The position numbers were made by a program, and so were the translations under genes. Of a stretch of 64,000 nt of DNA, positions 24,801 to 36,668 are shown piece after piece. Under the pieces are notes generated by a model. It was given only the letters and a program-made list of their open reading frames with translations. It was not told where the DNA came from and searched no databases. Source of the stretch: Ectobius pallidus (taxonomy: Eukaryota; Arthropoda; Insecta; Blattodea; Ectobiidae); NCBI GenBank assembly GCA_964059195.1, contig CAXKWD010000005.1, forward strand, positions 137,283,686 to 137,347,685. The letters are read 5' to 3'. The stretch's first letter is position 1; each line of letters begins with the position of its first letter.

Positions 24801-25037
24801 TTCCCATGTCAAGTATTTTAATAGCAAAGTGCATTCCATGTACGGGAAAGTAAGGTACCTATTGGTAATGGAGAGAATCCGGATCTCCAGTTATATTTAT
24901 TGTCACTTTGTAGCGAATACTCACAGAATTAAGCATGTAATTAATAATTAAAACCACGAAAATTAATAAAATCTAACGCTATTTGAGTCCTTGTAAGTGA
25001 TATAGTCTATGGCGGGACAAACGACTTCATGGGCAAT
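21836..25037. other. Long AT-rich non-coding stretch
   Basis: No confident gene or element in about 3.2 kb. The 119-codon frame at 24128-24487 (plus) is lysine- and isoleucine-rich, with no recognisable domain, and is taken as chance. AAT/AGT microsatellite lies near 22428-22458. Confidence 0.55.
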
Positions 25038-25056
25038 AGTCGCACTTCGTGCGACT
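25038..25056. repeat. Perfect 8-bp hairpin AGTCGCAC-TTC-GTGCGACT
   Basis: Perfect inverted repeat with a 3-nt loop, followed by TTTTC. It sits in an otherwise AT-rich tract. Not followed by a T-run long enough for a polymerase III terminator claim. Confidence 0.6.
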
Positions 25057-25554
25057 TTTCATCAGCTGTTTTATATTTTAGATTAGCCTAATTGCTATAA
25101 TAATATCATGTTATTAATGCTGTATTTCTTATTATACGAGATTTAAAATTCTTCATTACACATAAATAATTAGCCTACACATTATCTCCTTTTGCTCATA
25201 TGCAGCTTAAATACCAGTAAACCCAATCGATGTGTTCAATGGTTGTTTTTGATCAAAGTTACCACAGGTATGAAGATGTTTCAGTGTTCAGTCTTTGTGA
25301 TATTTACATTTTAAAAAGTACACATGGGAGCAATAAAATAGAAGTGATAAAAATAAAACAATAAAATTATGACACCTGCGATTGGTTGAAATTCCGCATA
25401 TACTTAAACCGGATTGGTCAATCATTCATGTGCGAAATAGTCAAGATAACACAAGTGTTGTTTTGTTTGATTCTCTCACTATTAATCCATTTTCCTTTAG
25501 CTTATATTTGTTCATTTATTTTTTGTGTCTGTCTCTATAGTATTATGATTAGTA
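25057..25554. other. AT-rich non-coding stretch
   Basis: Nothing supported. Confidence 0.5.
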
Positions 25555-25760
25555 TTGTAACTATAGATCTGGAGGTTCGGGTTTGATCTTCCGTACTTCA
25601 CCTGGTTTTCGGTTTTCAAGGGGAAGGAAGACCTGGATTGGGATGCATTCAGCACCACCAAGGCAATAGGCTTGATAATCACATCCAGCTCAGCTTTGTC
25701 GTCGAAGTACGCCCCTGTAAGTCTTGTCAGAACACTGAGAAATTTTCTTTTACACAACCA
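25555..25760 (+). mobile_element. SINE family F, plus strand, degraded
   Basis: AGGTTCGGGTTTGATCTTCC is the B-box region. The body has GGGATGCATTCAGCACCACC, matching the GATGCACTCAGCCTCG segment of the family. Confidence 0.6.
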
Positions 25761-27567
25761 GGTTATATACCAACCAAGAATAAGCAAATATCTTAAAAGT
25801 GGTTATGTGTTTGATGGCAAATTACAATATACCCAGACCTCGATTTAAGATACTTTGCACCATGGCCAAAGTTTTGTACAACCGCCCCTTTATTTTTCTT
25901 CTTCTTACCCGCACCCACGTCTCATATAATGTTTACTAATCACAGATTAAATCATTTTATTGGGTTCATTTGACTAGAACTTATTAATCCTATCATGTGA
26001 ATAAACTTCACGTTTGCAGACCTTATGTTGAATTATATTTTCCCTACCCAAAATTCATTGTATTAATTTAATTTGGACACCTTTTTCATAAGTAACATAT
26101 GAAATCTCTAACCTTGTTTAATGAAGGGAGTGTTTGGGTGTAAGGAAACGTCAGTGAAGAAGATCAAAGAAAGAGGAACAGTGATAATAATGTGCCCATC
26201 TCCCAGACGTGTTACATGTAATGAGATATTATTACTTTCACAGTTGCTGCTTCCAGCACTGCACGAGTGCAGGCCAGGTCAAGGAGGAACCACTCCTTTC
26301 CAGTAACGACAATGCCTTTTAGTAATACATTAACCCAGGCACAGGTTCCTGCACCATTAATTACATCGCTGTTTCTCTCTTCTGTCCTTTGTCACCAAGC
26401 TATATTAATGCCAAAAGAATCAGATAAACGAACGCCAAGTGTATACAATGTGGTCGCTCCAGTTGTCTGAAAATTAAATGCCACAAGAAAAGAAGGTAGC
26501 CTATATGTTAAGTATAGTGAGAAACAAAGATGAAGCCACCGCGTCTCTGCAGTGCATCACAGCCTTTAGTTCTCGTCGCTCCCATTTCTAGCTAAAGATT
26601 CAAATAAGAAAATATCCAAATGAAATACAGTCTGTGCATTTAGACGTGAGCACTTGCATGCGCCGCAGCATTTTACCACGTGTATCATACACTATATTTT
26701 TACAGTCGTTAAATTTTGTGAAATAGTAATAAATGTTAGATTTATTGTAATGAATTACGCACCGTAGAGCCAGCTATATTGGAGGGCACAGACAGCTGTT
26801 ACTGATTTTCTGTTACAGGGTTGCCAACTTAAGGACAACGCTTTTCACTCACCAAGTATGATGATTTTTGCAATCACCGTGTGAAATTTCGTATTTAAAA
26901 AGGCGTAATGAATTTTAAAATGTTCAATTTTTATCAAACTGAATCTATTTAATTATTATATGCAAATATCCTTTTGACTAAAAGAGTATTTTCCATGTGA
27001 AGCAACCAAAGTTGACTATCCTGGTGTCTTATAATTTTAAACCACTCAGTGGCATAATTTTCCCCTTTTGATTACTATCATCTGCTGTTAAAAGGGTATT
27101 CGTTTACCTTCGACTGTCTTAAAGAAATCAGCTTTCTCACTCAGATATTGAAAATGTCGCACCATGTGTACACAGTCTTATAAAAAACCATTTTGAAGGC
27201 CCATTACTTTCAGGATAATGTCTTTGAAATTTGAGGATACATTTTTATAGAATTGTTTTCAAAAGACAAATTTCAACTATGAACAGCTCAGATGAATTCA
27301 ACGTCTTAACGCTTAAATCCGAGAGTACCGATTTCTCACACAGATTACAAATCCACGCCGGATTGCGAAGAAAATAGTCAACACAATGAATAACCAGACA
27401 TTTTTAAGAACTTCTTAAGTGACAGCTTTTTCCGTATTTATCAGTCTGAGAAAATGGCGCCTGTATCAACAGTACTTGTTATTAAAGCATCATTCGTTGT
27501 TCATATTTCGAACTTCTTTATATCGAAGGGGCAAATGGCTATTGCATTTCTGTCGGCCAATGGGAGT
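25761..27567. other. Non-coding stretch, partly GC-balanced
   Basis: The 26121-26600 part is less AT-rich and holds the palindrome CTGCACGAGTGCAG near 26258. CAGGGTTGCCAA near 26817 resembles the hAT terminus of the 4.7-kb MITE, but no matching right end was found. No gene is supported. Confidence 0.45.
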
Positions 27568-27768
27568 GTCCCTCGTTATAATATAACCTTCAGAAGTACT
27601 TAACACTGGAAGCCATGTCTTTGGAAATTTCCTGAAAGAAGACGGCCTGAAGCTTCCCAAGACATGGATTCCAATCTCAACAACTTGGGAACATTATATT
27701 AAAACGAGGAACGTCAGGAAGAGGGCCTGAAACTTCCGTAGATATGGATTCCAGTACTGCAACCGACT
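27568..27768. repeat. Foldback repeat with a third partial copy
   Basis: 27568-27635 pairs with 27645-27712 as an inverted repeat without gaps, roughly 75% identical by eye (outer TCCCTCGTTATAATATAA, inner CCATGTCTTTGG). A third, direct copy of the right arm begins at about 27722 (GGGCCTGAAACTTCC). The arms are almost adjacent, so a transcript would fold into a hairpin. Confidence 0.65.
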
Positions 27769-28837
27769 TGTAAACCCCCAGGATGATTAAAAATGTAGTG
27801 GCTGGTTTATTGTTTGCTCATAATGTAGCCTACTAGTCGTTATTTTGCATTAACACCAGGGGAAAATATAATTTTCATGTTTCTTAATAAAAATACCACC
27901 CAAAAAATTTGTAACAATTTTACCTGAACTTCGAAATTTCACTCTTTAGTATTAATTTATCATAGCTTAACAATAATTCATGTGTAGGAATACCTTTGCG
28001 AGACGATGTTTTTAAGTTTCATTTGATATCAGTAAAAACAAAAATTAACAAATTCAATTATAGTAATATAAAGTAACTTACAGAAAATATTGTAAGAGAA
28101 TGTACAGACATTAATAAAACCAGATATTTATTTTAAGAAATAACTCAATGTTGGCTTGAATATCATGATTCAAAGGATAAGTTAAATATGAGTTAAACAT
28201 TAAGTCATTTCAAATTCTTCATTTAACTAACCAAGATAATTTGCTTTGTTAGAATGTACTTACCAAATACGATTAATCCTGTGTCTTGTACTGACTAGTA
28301 GGCTACCCACAAACGCACTGAGGAATCTGGAAATCACAACAATAAACTCGTGTTAATTGGCGGATAATTTACTGTCATCTTAAAAGTTGCAATTAAAACG
28401 TCCAGTGAATTATTTAGACCTAATAAAAATAAATCTACCACGAAATACGCATCACTTATAACTTTCTGAAGAAGTATTATGATGCTTCACTTCACAAAAC
28501 CTTCTGTACGGTAAAAAATATTTTTTTTTTTTTTTAAATCAGTTCGCAGTTATAAAATTAAAACTAGATGGGCTATTGTTTCGTGAAGTTAATTTCAATT
28601 TCTCAATTACATGCAATGTTAAATCAAATTATAATTAAATTATCTTGTGATGGTGGAAAGTTCACACAATGCTGTGGTGATATCGGGTTCTAATAAGTCC
28701 TGAACACATACAATACATGGGTAATCCATAGGTATTCGATACTGGAAGCTGAAGCAGCCATTACACGTAGACAAATATTTTTCAGATGTCTTCAGATACC
28801 AGACCAAAAACAACTAATGCAGTGGAAGTGAACATAC
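27769..28837. other. AT-rich non-coding stretch
   Basis: A run of T near 28518-28535. Nothing else supported. Confidence 0.5.
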
Positions 28838-29080
28838 TCTTTTCAGAGCCGAATTTACATACCATTATAAGCATCTTAAGATTAAATCATCAGTGAGCTC
28901 AAAGTTTGATATTGATGAGAAAAATTTCAATTGAATAGTTGGTTTCTATAAATGATAATCCTTACACGAAGATAAAAATAATCATATTTTACATAAAGCA
29001 TTGCTGTAATAATATATTTATGATGTTATAGGGCCTACTTATTTTTGGTGACGCATTTCGTGCAAAAGATGAGCGTCCAA
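28838..29080 (+). mobile_element. MITE family M, copy 1 (diverged)
   Basis: Begins CTTTTCAGAGCCGAATTTACAT and ends near GGTGACGCATTTCGTGC. Shares TTTCTATAAATGATAATCC and TTTTACATAAAGCATTRYTGT with the copy at 30488-30735, and the overall layout with 43067-43318. Confidence 0.6.
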
Positions 29081-29754
29081 CATGAAATATGGCAAAATTG
29101 ATGTCCTACAAAAACAGAAAAAGAAGAAAAATGAAATAAAATTATCTTTGAATGGTATTTCTAACACAATAAACATATTGACGAACATACTTATCCAGTA
29201 AGAATAATAATTATATCGAATTAGGCCTACTTATATAAATATTAACCATGACACTTACAGAAGTCTAGTACCTTATCCTTCCCAAACTATTCAGTAAAAT
29301 TTCACAATTATTAAATTCCTTCGAGAACTTTGCTTTCTCACTTATTTGCATGATATATTCTTACCTCGTAAGACCTAATGCAAATTGAACAAAAAGGAAA
29401 AATCAGTTTCAAACCGGGTTCCACCCTACCTCCATTGCTTACAATGGCAACCTTCAGGTTCAAGGCTGCCAGGACCTGTCCTGTCATGAGTTTAAGAATA
29501 ACCTGACTTTTTTATTGCTGCTAACTGAATTATTAAATACAGCACATTTTGCACAGCACAAATGCACCTAACATTATATTCCATATATAACACATAAACA
29601 TATAAGTTAAACATATATAAACCTATATGTATTAAATGTATGCATATATGGCCCCTATACGAATAAACGGGCACACAGCACGTACAGAGTGGACCAAAAA
29701 CCGGACAGTATTCAAAGACCTGTATCTTCGATATATTTTTACTCACTCTGCTCG
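29081..29754. other. AT-rich non-coding stretch
   Basis: TAGGCCTA at 29222. ATATAAACATATA-type runs near 29580-29660. No gene. Confidence 0.5.
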
Positions 29755-29830
29755 TACCATAGGTACTAAAGGTAGAGGAAGTGTTGTGTTCGACCCCGAA
29801 ATTGGAAGTTGAGTTTTTAACATAAATATA
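29755..29830 (-). repeat. Dispersed repeat R, copy 1
   Basis: Its reverse complement aligns with 59789-59870. Shared core is ACTTCCTCTAC followed by ACCTATGGTAYG, with weaker similarity on both sides. Family unknown. Confidence 0.5.
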
Positions 29831-30194
29831 CGATTTGCGGTTCCCTCAATAAAAAAAAATATATTTCTGGAAACATGTCTGTGTGTGTGTCTGTGAACAG
29901 CCTAGCCCTGGAACGGAAAATAGTATGAAAATAAAATTCTGTACGGTTAGGTACCTTCTGGGGATGTGACACGAAGATTGGCGACGACTTTCTCTTATCT
30001 TTGACACTTTACAAGAAGAAAATTTCGTATTTCGCAATTTTCTCGAAACTTTTCAAACAATTTTGTTTAAATTGTGTAGCTGAGGTGTTTAGACAAAGAG
30101 CTAAAATCTTATTTGATTTTTTTAAAATTCTCTGAAGGTTAGTTATAAGACACCTACTGTTTGTAGAAACTCAGTCTTGCCTAGCAAACAATAA
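29831..30194. other. AT-rich non-coding stretch
   Basis: A (GT)n-like run near 29878-29892; no gene. Confidence 0.5.
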
Positions 30195-30420
30195 AGCTTT
30201 GCTCAAGTGGTAACGCTGGGCACGAAGAGACGAAGATACGTGGTTCAAATCCCGGCTACGACATTGAATTGTTCATTCTGACTCTACTTTTCCAGTTTGT
30301 TGTAAAATGTTCGTGTACAGATGTTTGTATATTGGTGTCTATTTGCACTGCGTACTTGTAACACTGCTACCGGGTTATCGGCCCACTTGCCCCATCCAAT
30401 TAGAAGTTATGTGGAATTCG
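30195..30420 (+). mobile_element. tRNA-like SINE, unassigned
   Basis: TGCTCAAGTGGTAACGC (A-box) and GTGGTTCAAATCCCGG (B-box) are well kept. A GC-balanced body continues to about 30420. Only this copy was seen. Confidence 0.55.
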
Positions 30421-30487
30421 AAAAAGTAGATGCAAATTGTAACAGTTAAACATTTTAAATGTAGTGTACGAAGCACACGACTATTTA

Positions 30488-30735
30488 AGCCTTTCAGATA
30501 TAAATTTATACACTGATAATAAAGCATTCATCAACTGAAATCATCAGAGGGAACAAAATTTGAAATCGTTGAGGAAAATTTTGATGCAATTTAGCTGTTT
30601 TTCATAAATGACAATCCTAAGACCCGGATAAAATCTTCACATTTTACATAAAGCATTATACTGTTAATCTGATATATGCTTTTATACAATTTTTGAGGGA
30701 ACGCATTTATACGTCAATAGTAGTGAAAAGGTTAA
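30488..30735 (+). mobile_element. MITE family M, copy 2
   Basis: Starts AAGCCTTTCAGATATAAATT and ends TTTATACGTCAATAGTAGTG followed by AAAAGGTTAAC. The reversed end, GTTAACCTTTTCACTACT, resembles the start, so an imperfect terminal inverted repeat is present. About 250 bp; no coding content. Confidence 0.65.
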
Positions 30736-32881
30736 CCAGATAGAATATAGTACATCTCATGAGCTGTCAATTCTTTGTACGCTGTGCTTGAGAATAAAAA
30801 CATTAAAAGATATTATAATCATATATATATATATACATATATTTCAAACCTCATTTTGCATGGCTTTCAACGCTTAAGAAAAAGAGTATAGTACCGTAAT
30901 ACTAATTTGAAATACATGTCACATCTGAATTGTAAATTGACACACGTATTTTCTATAAATTAAATAGTAAAATGTTAAGGAACATGAAATAACAGTTTCT
31001 ATTATGAATTAATATTAAGAGCATGGCTAGGATTTATAAAGTTGACTGAAGGTCGTAAGGGCTAAGAATTCTCAAAATATGGAGTGAAATACGGACCTTT
31101 TTTAAAATAAAAATGGTGCAAAACAATACACAGAGTACAATTCAGATACTTTTAACTGTTGATACAGTTTGGGGGGGGGAAGGCACATCTTAATCTTTTA
31201 ACGGAATTACCTCTTTGCGAAGAAGTGGATTACAAAGAAAAAACATACCACATCACGTGTTTACAAAATTCCACAGAAATTAACAAATTTAGATTTGAAA
31301 TACAGATGCTAGTATTATAAGTTATAAAGGAACATCTGATAAGAAAAACTTCGAAACCTTAATATATGAAATATATTTAAAATAAAATTGTCAGTTATGT
31401 AAAGGTATGTTAGTTTTTTAAATGTATAATATGTACTATACCCTGAAATATGGACAAATGTAGAAAATCAAATATGTCTTAAATTACTCCAAATATCTTA
31501 ATTTCGAGAATTATTATGAAACAATGACTTTAACTGATGTAAATATAAATATGTATTTATATAGAAATCCTAATCCTGCTCATAAGTAAACAAGGCTTTT
31601 GTATATACATTTGTATACTAACTATCTCATTGTTTTCAACCAAATAATTCCAAGACGAATAACATTTAATTCACAAAACTGCTCCATGACAATTTTAACA
31701 GAGCCTTAGAAGGAAAAAGTGTACTATTTAGATGTTCTTTCCTGTACTGTAAATTGACGAACAACTGACACTTTCTGGTAAATTTAGTGTGAAATTTCAA
31801 TTAATTAAATTATGGTCATATCCGGTACAACGTCCTTCTTTAAAGTGTTAACACATTTTTAGTAGACTAGGAACTAGCTACAAGGACAAGGTCAAAACAA
31901 CTCGGGCAGAAAAAAAGTAAAAAGAAAGAAAGAAAGAATGGTGGCCGTTTGAAAACACATTAAGCATCTCGCTTAGAGACATGCACATATAATTAGGACC
32001 AAAGCTCCAGTTAGTAATTTTAACATCCTTTCTTGTCTCATTAGGCAATAATTATTATGTCTGTAAGATGAAGGGATAACTATCTCTAAAGAAAACAATT
32101 AGCTGAAGGAAAATATACTGCAATATTTTGTACTGCGATGCTCTATGGAGGAAAAGACTGGTGTTTATAATGAAAATATCTTAGTAATTAACAACCAGGG
32201 TTGGGCGAGTAATTGAAATGTTTTAAATGTAAAATACATGTAAATACTAATGTAAACAGTTTTATACACGCGATGTAATAATCTAACAATTAATTCATTT
32301 TGACAGTATAAACACTCATTATTTTAGCTTTGTAAATTCTAATGTGTTTATATATAAAGTATTAATTTATTAGGTTTAAGTTTATTATTTGTATTTGTAT
32401 TCTATCAATGTTTATATACACAAAATATTCAATCATTTGGGTGTATATAGGCTTATACACACACACACACACAACATATTAGTTTAACTGCAAATTGAAT
32501 TCACTACTGTTGAATTGATTTGAACCGTCATAATTATTATTCTTTGATCATTAATAAACCACATGTAGGCTAAGTGTGCAGTGCTTAATAACTTTACTTC
32601 TTAATTTTAAACTTCTTGCTTCTGCTAATCACAGAAGTAATGTGGTTCTGCTAGCTTGTGTGGATGTTAAATATCTATATTTCCATTTTAGTTTTTCAAC
32701 GTTGTAATTTTTATCGTTATTAGGCATCAGCAGGTTCCAATTCTAGTTATTGTATAAAACATTTTAAAAGTATAACAAAGTTCAAAGTCATGAGTTATTT
32801 TACGTATTTTAAGTTTATTACATTATATAAGCATTCATGAACCACAGATTGTTGTCTCTGTTGGACATTACATGAGAACAT
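30736..32881. other. Long AT-rich non-coding stretch
   Basis: Simple repeats only: (AT)n near 30822, nine G at 31171-31179, GAAA units near 31922-31937 and (AC)n near 32458-32474. No gene. Confidence 0.55.
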
Positions 32882-32990
32882 TATAGGATAAAAATTCCTC
32901 TGACACTGGGACTTGAACCCAGGACCTACTGGCTATTCGCGCCAAACAGTGGAATGTTAACTGCACAATAACAGTGGGAGCCCGGCCACA
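32882..32990 (-). mobile_element. SINE family D, minus strand; left arm of an inverted pair
   Basis: Minus strand: GGTCCTGGGTTCAAGTCCC (B-box region) then AGTGTCAGAGGAATTTTTA. The segment 32882-32945 pairs with 33135-33197. Confidence 0.75.
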
Positions 32991-33099
32991 AAAATCACTA
33001 CTTGGTACCTCACAGTACTGCATATGACATAACGTGTCTGTCTGTGAGGTAGACCATTAGGGCAATCAGACATATGAGACAGGTTCCATCTGGCGCTGT

Positions 33100-33198
33100 G
33101 AGTTGAACTCGGGCTTAGCTCAGTTGGTAGAGCATTGGCGCAAGTAGCCCAAGGTCCTGGGTTCAAGTCCCAATGTCGGAGGAGTTTTTCTCCTATAA
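33100..33198 (+). mobile_element. SINE family D, plus strand; right arm of an inverted pair
   Basis: GGGCTTAGCTCAGTTGGTAG gives a textbook A-box and GGTCCTGGGTTCAAGTCCC a textbook B-box. The 5' GGGCTTA cannot pair with the bases expected at a 3' acceptor end, so it is a SINE head and not a tRNA gene. Confidence 0.75.
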
Positions 33199-33959
33199 TA
33201 TTCCTTATTACATTAATTAAGCCTACACGTTTTACGCGTATTCTACACGTCAAAAAGAAACCTTTTTACGCGCCACGTCCTAACCCTCCTAACAAGAATA
33301 TACTAGTAAACCAAAAATATTATAAGTGTGAGGCTGCTATCAAATTATAATGTAGAAGCTGTATAAGAAATTCAAATATTTACGAAGAAAGTATGGTTTC
33401 ATAAAGAGTATCTGTTATAATATGAATAAACAGTACATTGTCAACTAACGGCTTCTTTTCATTCCAGGTGAGTTTCTTCAGATCCTGAACGTACTCTAAG
33501 TTATAGGATGTTTGATGTCAACTATGTAAATAGGTAAGCTGTATACTTTCAGGATTATAAATCTTTATATTTTGACAAAAAACAATAACTTTCAACATCG
33601 AATTAAAAATTGAATAATTAAAAAGTATAAATATCACGATTTTGCTCTCTGAATAAGGAATGTATTAGTTTAAACGAGCAGTTCCCAACCTAAAGTGCCA
33701 CGGTCAGGAGAAACATCCTACATCTTTTGTTTCGTTTTAAGTATTAGTGATTTTAATTAAAATGACGCCCAATAGTGAAGCAGTTTTATTCTTCTTAAAT
33801 GCAACTCTATAAGAAAGATGCCCTGATAAAGGTTCCACGTAACCAAAAGGCCTAGGCAAAATAAAAGAAGTTGGAAGGTAGGTTATTTTAATTATTTTAG
33901 TTTCTGAGTAAGTGTTTAGTGAATTAACATTCTTAAAAAGATAAATAAAAAAATAAACA
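33199..33959. other. AT-rich non-coding stretch
   Basis: Nothing supported. Confidence 0.5.
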
Positions 33960-34045
33960 TTAAAATTGCCCGGTCAGTTGGCTTGAACGGGCGACATTTC
34001 GAATGTGAATCCGTGACTTACTGCCTCAGCCACCTCACTCAGATA
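33960..34045 (-). mobile_element. SINE family E head, minus strand
   Basis: Minus strand: GAGTGAGGTGGCTGAGGCAG (A-box) and CCCGTTCAAGCC (B-box) separated by CACATTCGAAATGTCG. Matches the heads at 47118-47290 and 52975-53168. Confidence 0.65.
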
Positions 34046-34579
34046 TAAGCGAATCATTTTATAATATTGCCTACATGGAATGTGGCAACATTTAAAAGAA
34101 ATTTTCAAGTCATCGGGAGCAAACTATACAGGGAAGGTTGAATGTTGAACAGAGTTATGTGACTGTCTGATATCTTACCTATGTGATCGGAATACAGTTC
34201 CAGGGATAATGAGATGCGGTACCTGTGACTATGTAAGCAAGACAAGTCTGGGATGAGGTACAGGAGCTTGCCAAGTCGTGTATCAGCTTAGTTTATGTAT
34301 GTGTGTTTATGATTGTGTCGAGTGTGTATGTGATTGTGGTGTGTGCATGTAATTTGAATCTGAATGGAATGTATGTTGTAAGGTGAGGGCCTAACAATAA
34401 TTTTACCACATATTCATGAATGACATCCACGCGGAATTTTCTTATAAAAGACACACAAAAAAAGAGCGTTGTAGGCCTAATTGTCACGAGCCAAATAATA
34501 CTAATATATTGTATATTTGTACAGAATCCTGTTGCTCTAAAATGTTATTTAAATTACTTTGGTATTCTGATAAATAATT
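34046..34579. other. AT-rich non-coding stretch
   Basis: TG-rich near 34297-34350; TAGGCCTA at 34472. No gene. Confidence 0.5.
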
Positions 34580-34866
34580 GGTCGGCCGCGGTGGTGTAGA
34601 AGTTGCGTGCCCACCTCTAGATCCGAAGGTCGCGGGATCAAACCCGGCCGCGGTCGTTGGATTTTTCAGGACGTAAAAATCCTGGGCACGGAGTCCTCTG
34701 GGAGGGATTTTAAGATAGGGGAGCTGGTGTCGTAGATTTACGGCTTTCTGTACGCCTCAGGATTATCCTAGTTTTCATTCCTGTTGAAAACTCAGTCTAC
34801 CCTCGAGCTAAAATGCCACAAGAAGGATTAGACCAACAGCAAAAAATGCCTTTCATCTCAGGGGAA
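34580..34866 (+). mobile_element. SINE family C, tRNA-derived, about 285 bp
   Basis: Head GGCCGCGGTGGTGTAGAAGT, then GGGATCAAACCCGGCCGCGG as B-box region. Body has GGATTTTTCAGGACGTAAAA and GGGCACGGAGTCCTCTGGGA. It is one of the best-preserved SINEs of the window. A reversed copy is at 60205-60340. Confidence 0.8.
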
Positions 34867-36308
34867 TCGAGAAATTATTATATCGTGCGCTTGCAGACTT
34901 ACGTCATCTGGGCAGGTACCGTCTCCCGCTAGTTATTAAACAGTTGGACCTGGTTGATGTTTCCTGATAGGCTAATGAAAAACCCACGTGTGTTGAAACA
35001 GTGGTCTCAACTCTACCACAAGGTTTTCTCATAGTTTACAGACACGAATGGACAGCGACTGTGGTCAAGTAATGGTAAATTTCTTTGTTCTTGGTTTATA
35101 TATCAGTTGGGAATTTTCGTTTGTGTTGAAGTTGGTTCTGCTGTTAATAATCAAGTAAAAAAAAGTTCAACTTGCAATATGTAGCGCAGTGTCTGAACCA
35201 ACTGCACTACAAAATATCCATCGACAATATATAAATAAAATATATATTAATTTAAAGTTTCAAATGCTACCAGTAAACACTTTTTAAAAACTTCGTCTGC
35301 TCCTTTTATCTAAGATTGGTGGTGAAAAGGTTGTTGAGATTCGCAAGCTGGAATATTCAAACTAAACATAAAAGTTTCTGTCGAAAACTTATATCTTGAT
35401 ATTCCAATCAGTAGTATTGCAAAAAGAAAGAATAGACACTACTATAGTAGCAGTATGAGAGAATGTCAGCATGGGGTGTAAAGGCAAGACTTCTGCATGA
35501 CATTACATGATTGCTACCCAGCTGCGAGCTAACCACATACAGAGACTCAAGCATTTATTATTAAAACTACCATGTCGGTATTGCAACTTGATTTCTTTTC
35601 AAGTCTAAATTCTATTTTTTTTAAAAAAGAACATTAATTTGCTTAAGTTGCTAAGCAGAATGAGAACAAAGTATTTCAAAATATTGTGCTTCTCTTCTGA
35701 ATCTGAACTAGTTTCCATGTGTGTAATATTAATTATATTAGCCCACAGGAACATAACAATATGACAATTTATATGAATATGTACATAGATAAGTCAATAT
35801 AATTACAAGAAAGAGATTTGATGTGAAACTCGAATGATTTTCTCTAACAAAAGCATGGATTTCGCGAATGCTCAGTCAGTTTTTTCAACCTCACGCAAAG
35901 CAGTGTTGCGCAGCAGGGCAGAAAGCCAAAGTTTATGGAAGAGATGGCTAATTAATGGTTTACATAATTTCGACACAAAATAGTACAAAGTACAAAAATA
36001 ATTTTAAAAATAATTCTTTGAGAAGTGCTCGAGAAAATCACAGAAAACGACATCTTCTTGATTAAAATAATAATCAACATATTTTATGTAATATCCCCGA
36101 AAGATTACTACGTCAGATATAAAATTTCATTTTGAAACTGCAGTATATTCCTTTTATTGAGGTATGCTTCTTACAGACTAAAACACAGAAATAGGCATTT
36201 TAAAAAATATTACTTTTTTAGAGGAGTAAAACGTGTATTAATGCTAAAGGCTCTGCATTGAATTTGAAATTAGAATACAATGATTCCTCTATCTACAAAT
36301 CCTATGTC
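34867..36308. other. AT-rich non-coding stretch
   Basis: A short minus-strand match to the SINE A head lies at about 35170-35210 (GTAGCGCAGTGTCTGAACC on the plus strand). No gene. Confidence 0.5.
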
Positions 36309-36668
36309 GGTACGCCTTAGCTCAGTTGGTTGAGGCAGTGCGCTACAAACCGGAAGGTCGCAGATTCGATCCCGATGAGGTAGTTTGATTTTTCAGTCGA
36401 CCTAATCCTGCTGATGACATTATGGCCCGGGGGTCGATTCAGCCTCTAACAAACGATTACCATAAACAATCCTGGGGGATAAAGTCGGTAGGTTCCTAAG
36501 GCTGATAGCACAGAATAGGGTTGAATGGCGGGCTCATGTAAGCGCGACAATAAACCTCCGGGTTCCATAAAATAGATAAAATTCCTTTAGCTTGCTTAGA
36601 AATTGTATATTGCCATTGAGTAAATAGGTAAGTAAGTATGTAAGTTTAAATAGATAAGCAAGTAAATT
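36309..36668 (+). mobile_element. SINE family A relative with a different 3' module
   Basis: Head TTAGCTCAGTTGGTTGAGGC and B-box AGATTCGATCCC. The body shares GACCTAATCCTGCTGATGAC-type sequence with family A. The 3' part (about 36535-36620) instead carries ACCTCCGGGTTCCATAAAAT and TTGCTTAGAAATTG, also found inside the HINE-like elements near 19.2 and 21.2 kb. The tail is loose TAAG/TAAATAG units to 36668. Confidence 0.78.

Noticed and set aside
26121..26600. GC-balanced patch as an exon cluster
   Set aside because: Frames are short and lack matching splice signals; the Ser/Thr-rich translations look unlike any domain I know.
26817..26840. CAGGGTTGCCAA as the start of a second hAT MITE
   Set aside because: No reversed TTGGCAACCCTG end and no 8-bp duplication were found downstream.
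33108..33198. Possible genuine tRNA gene
   Set aside because: A- and B-boxes are excellent, but the acceptor arm does not pair and the same sequence recurs reversed 200 bp away, so it is a SINE head.
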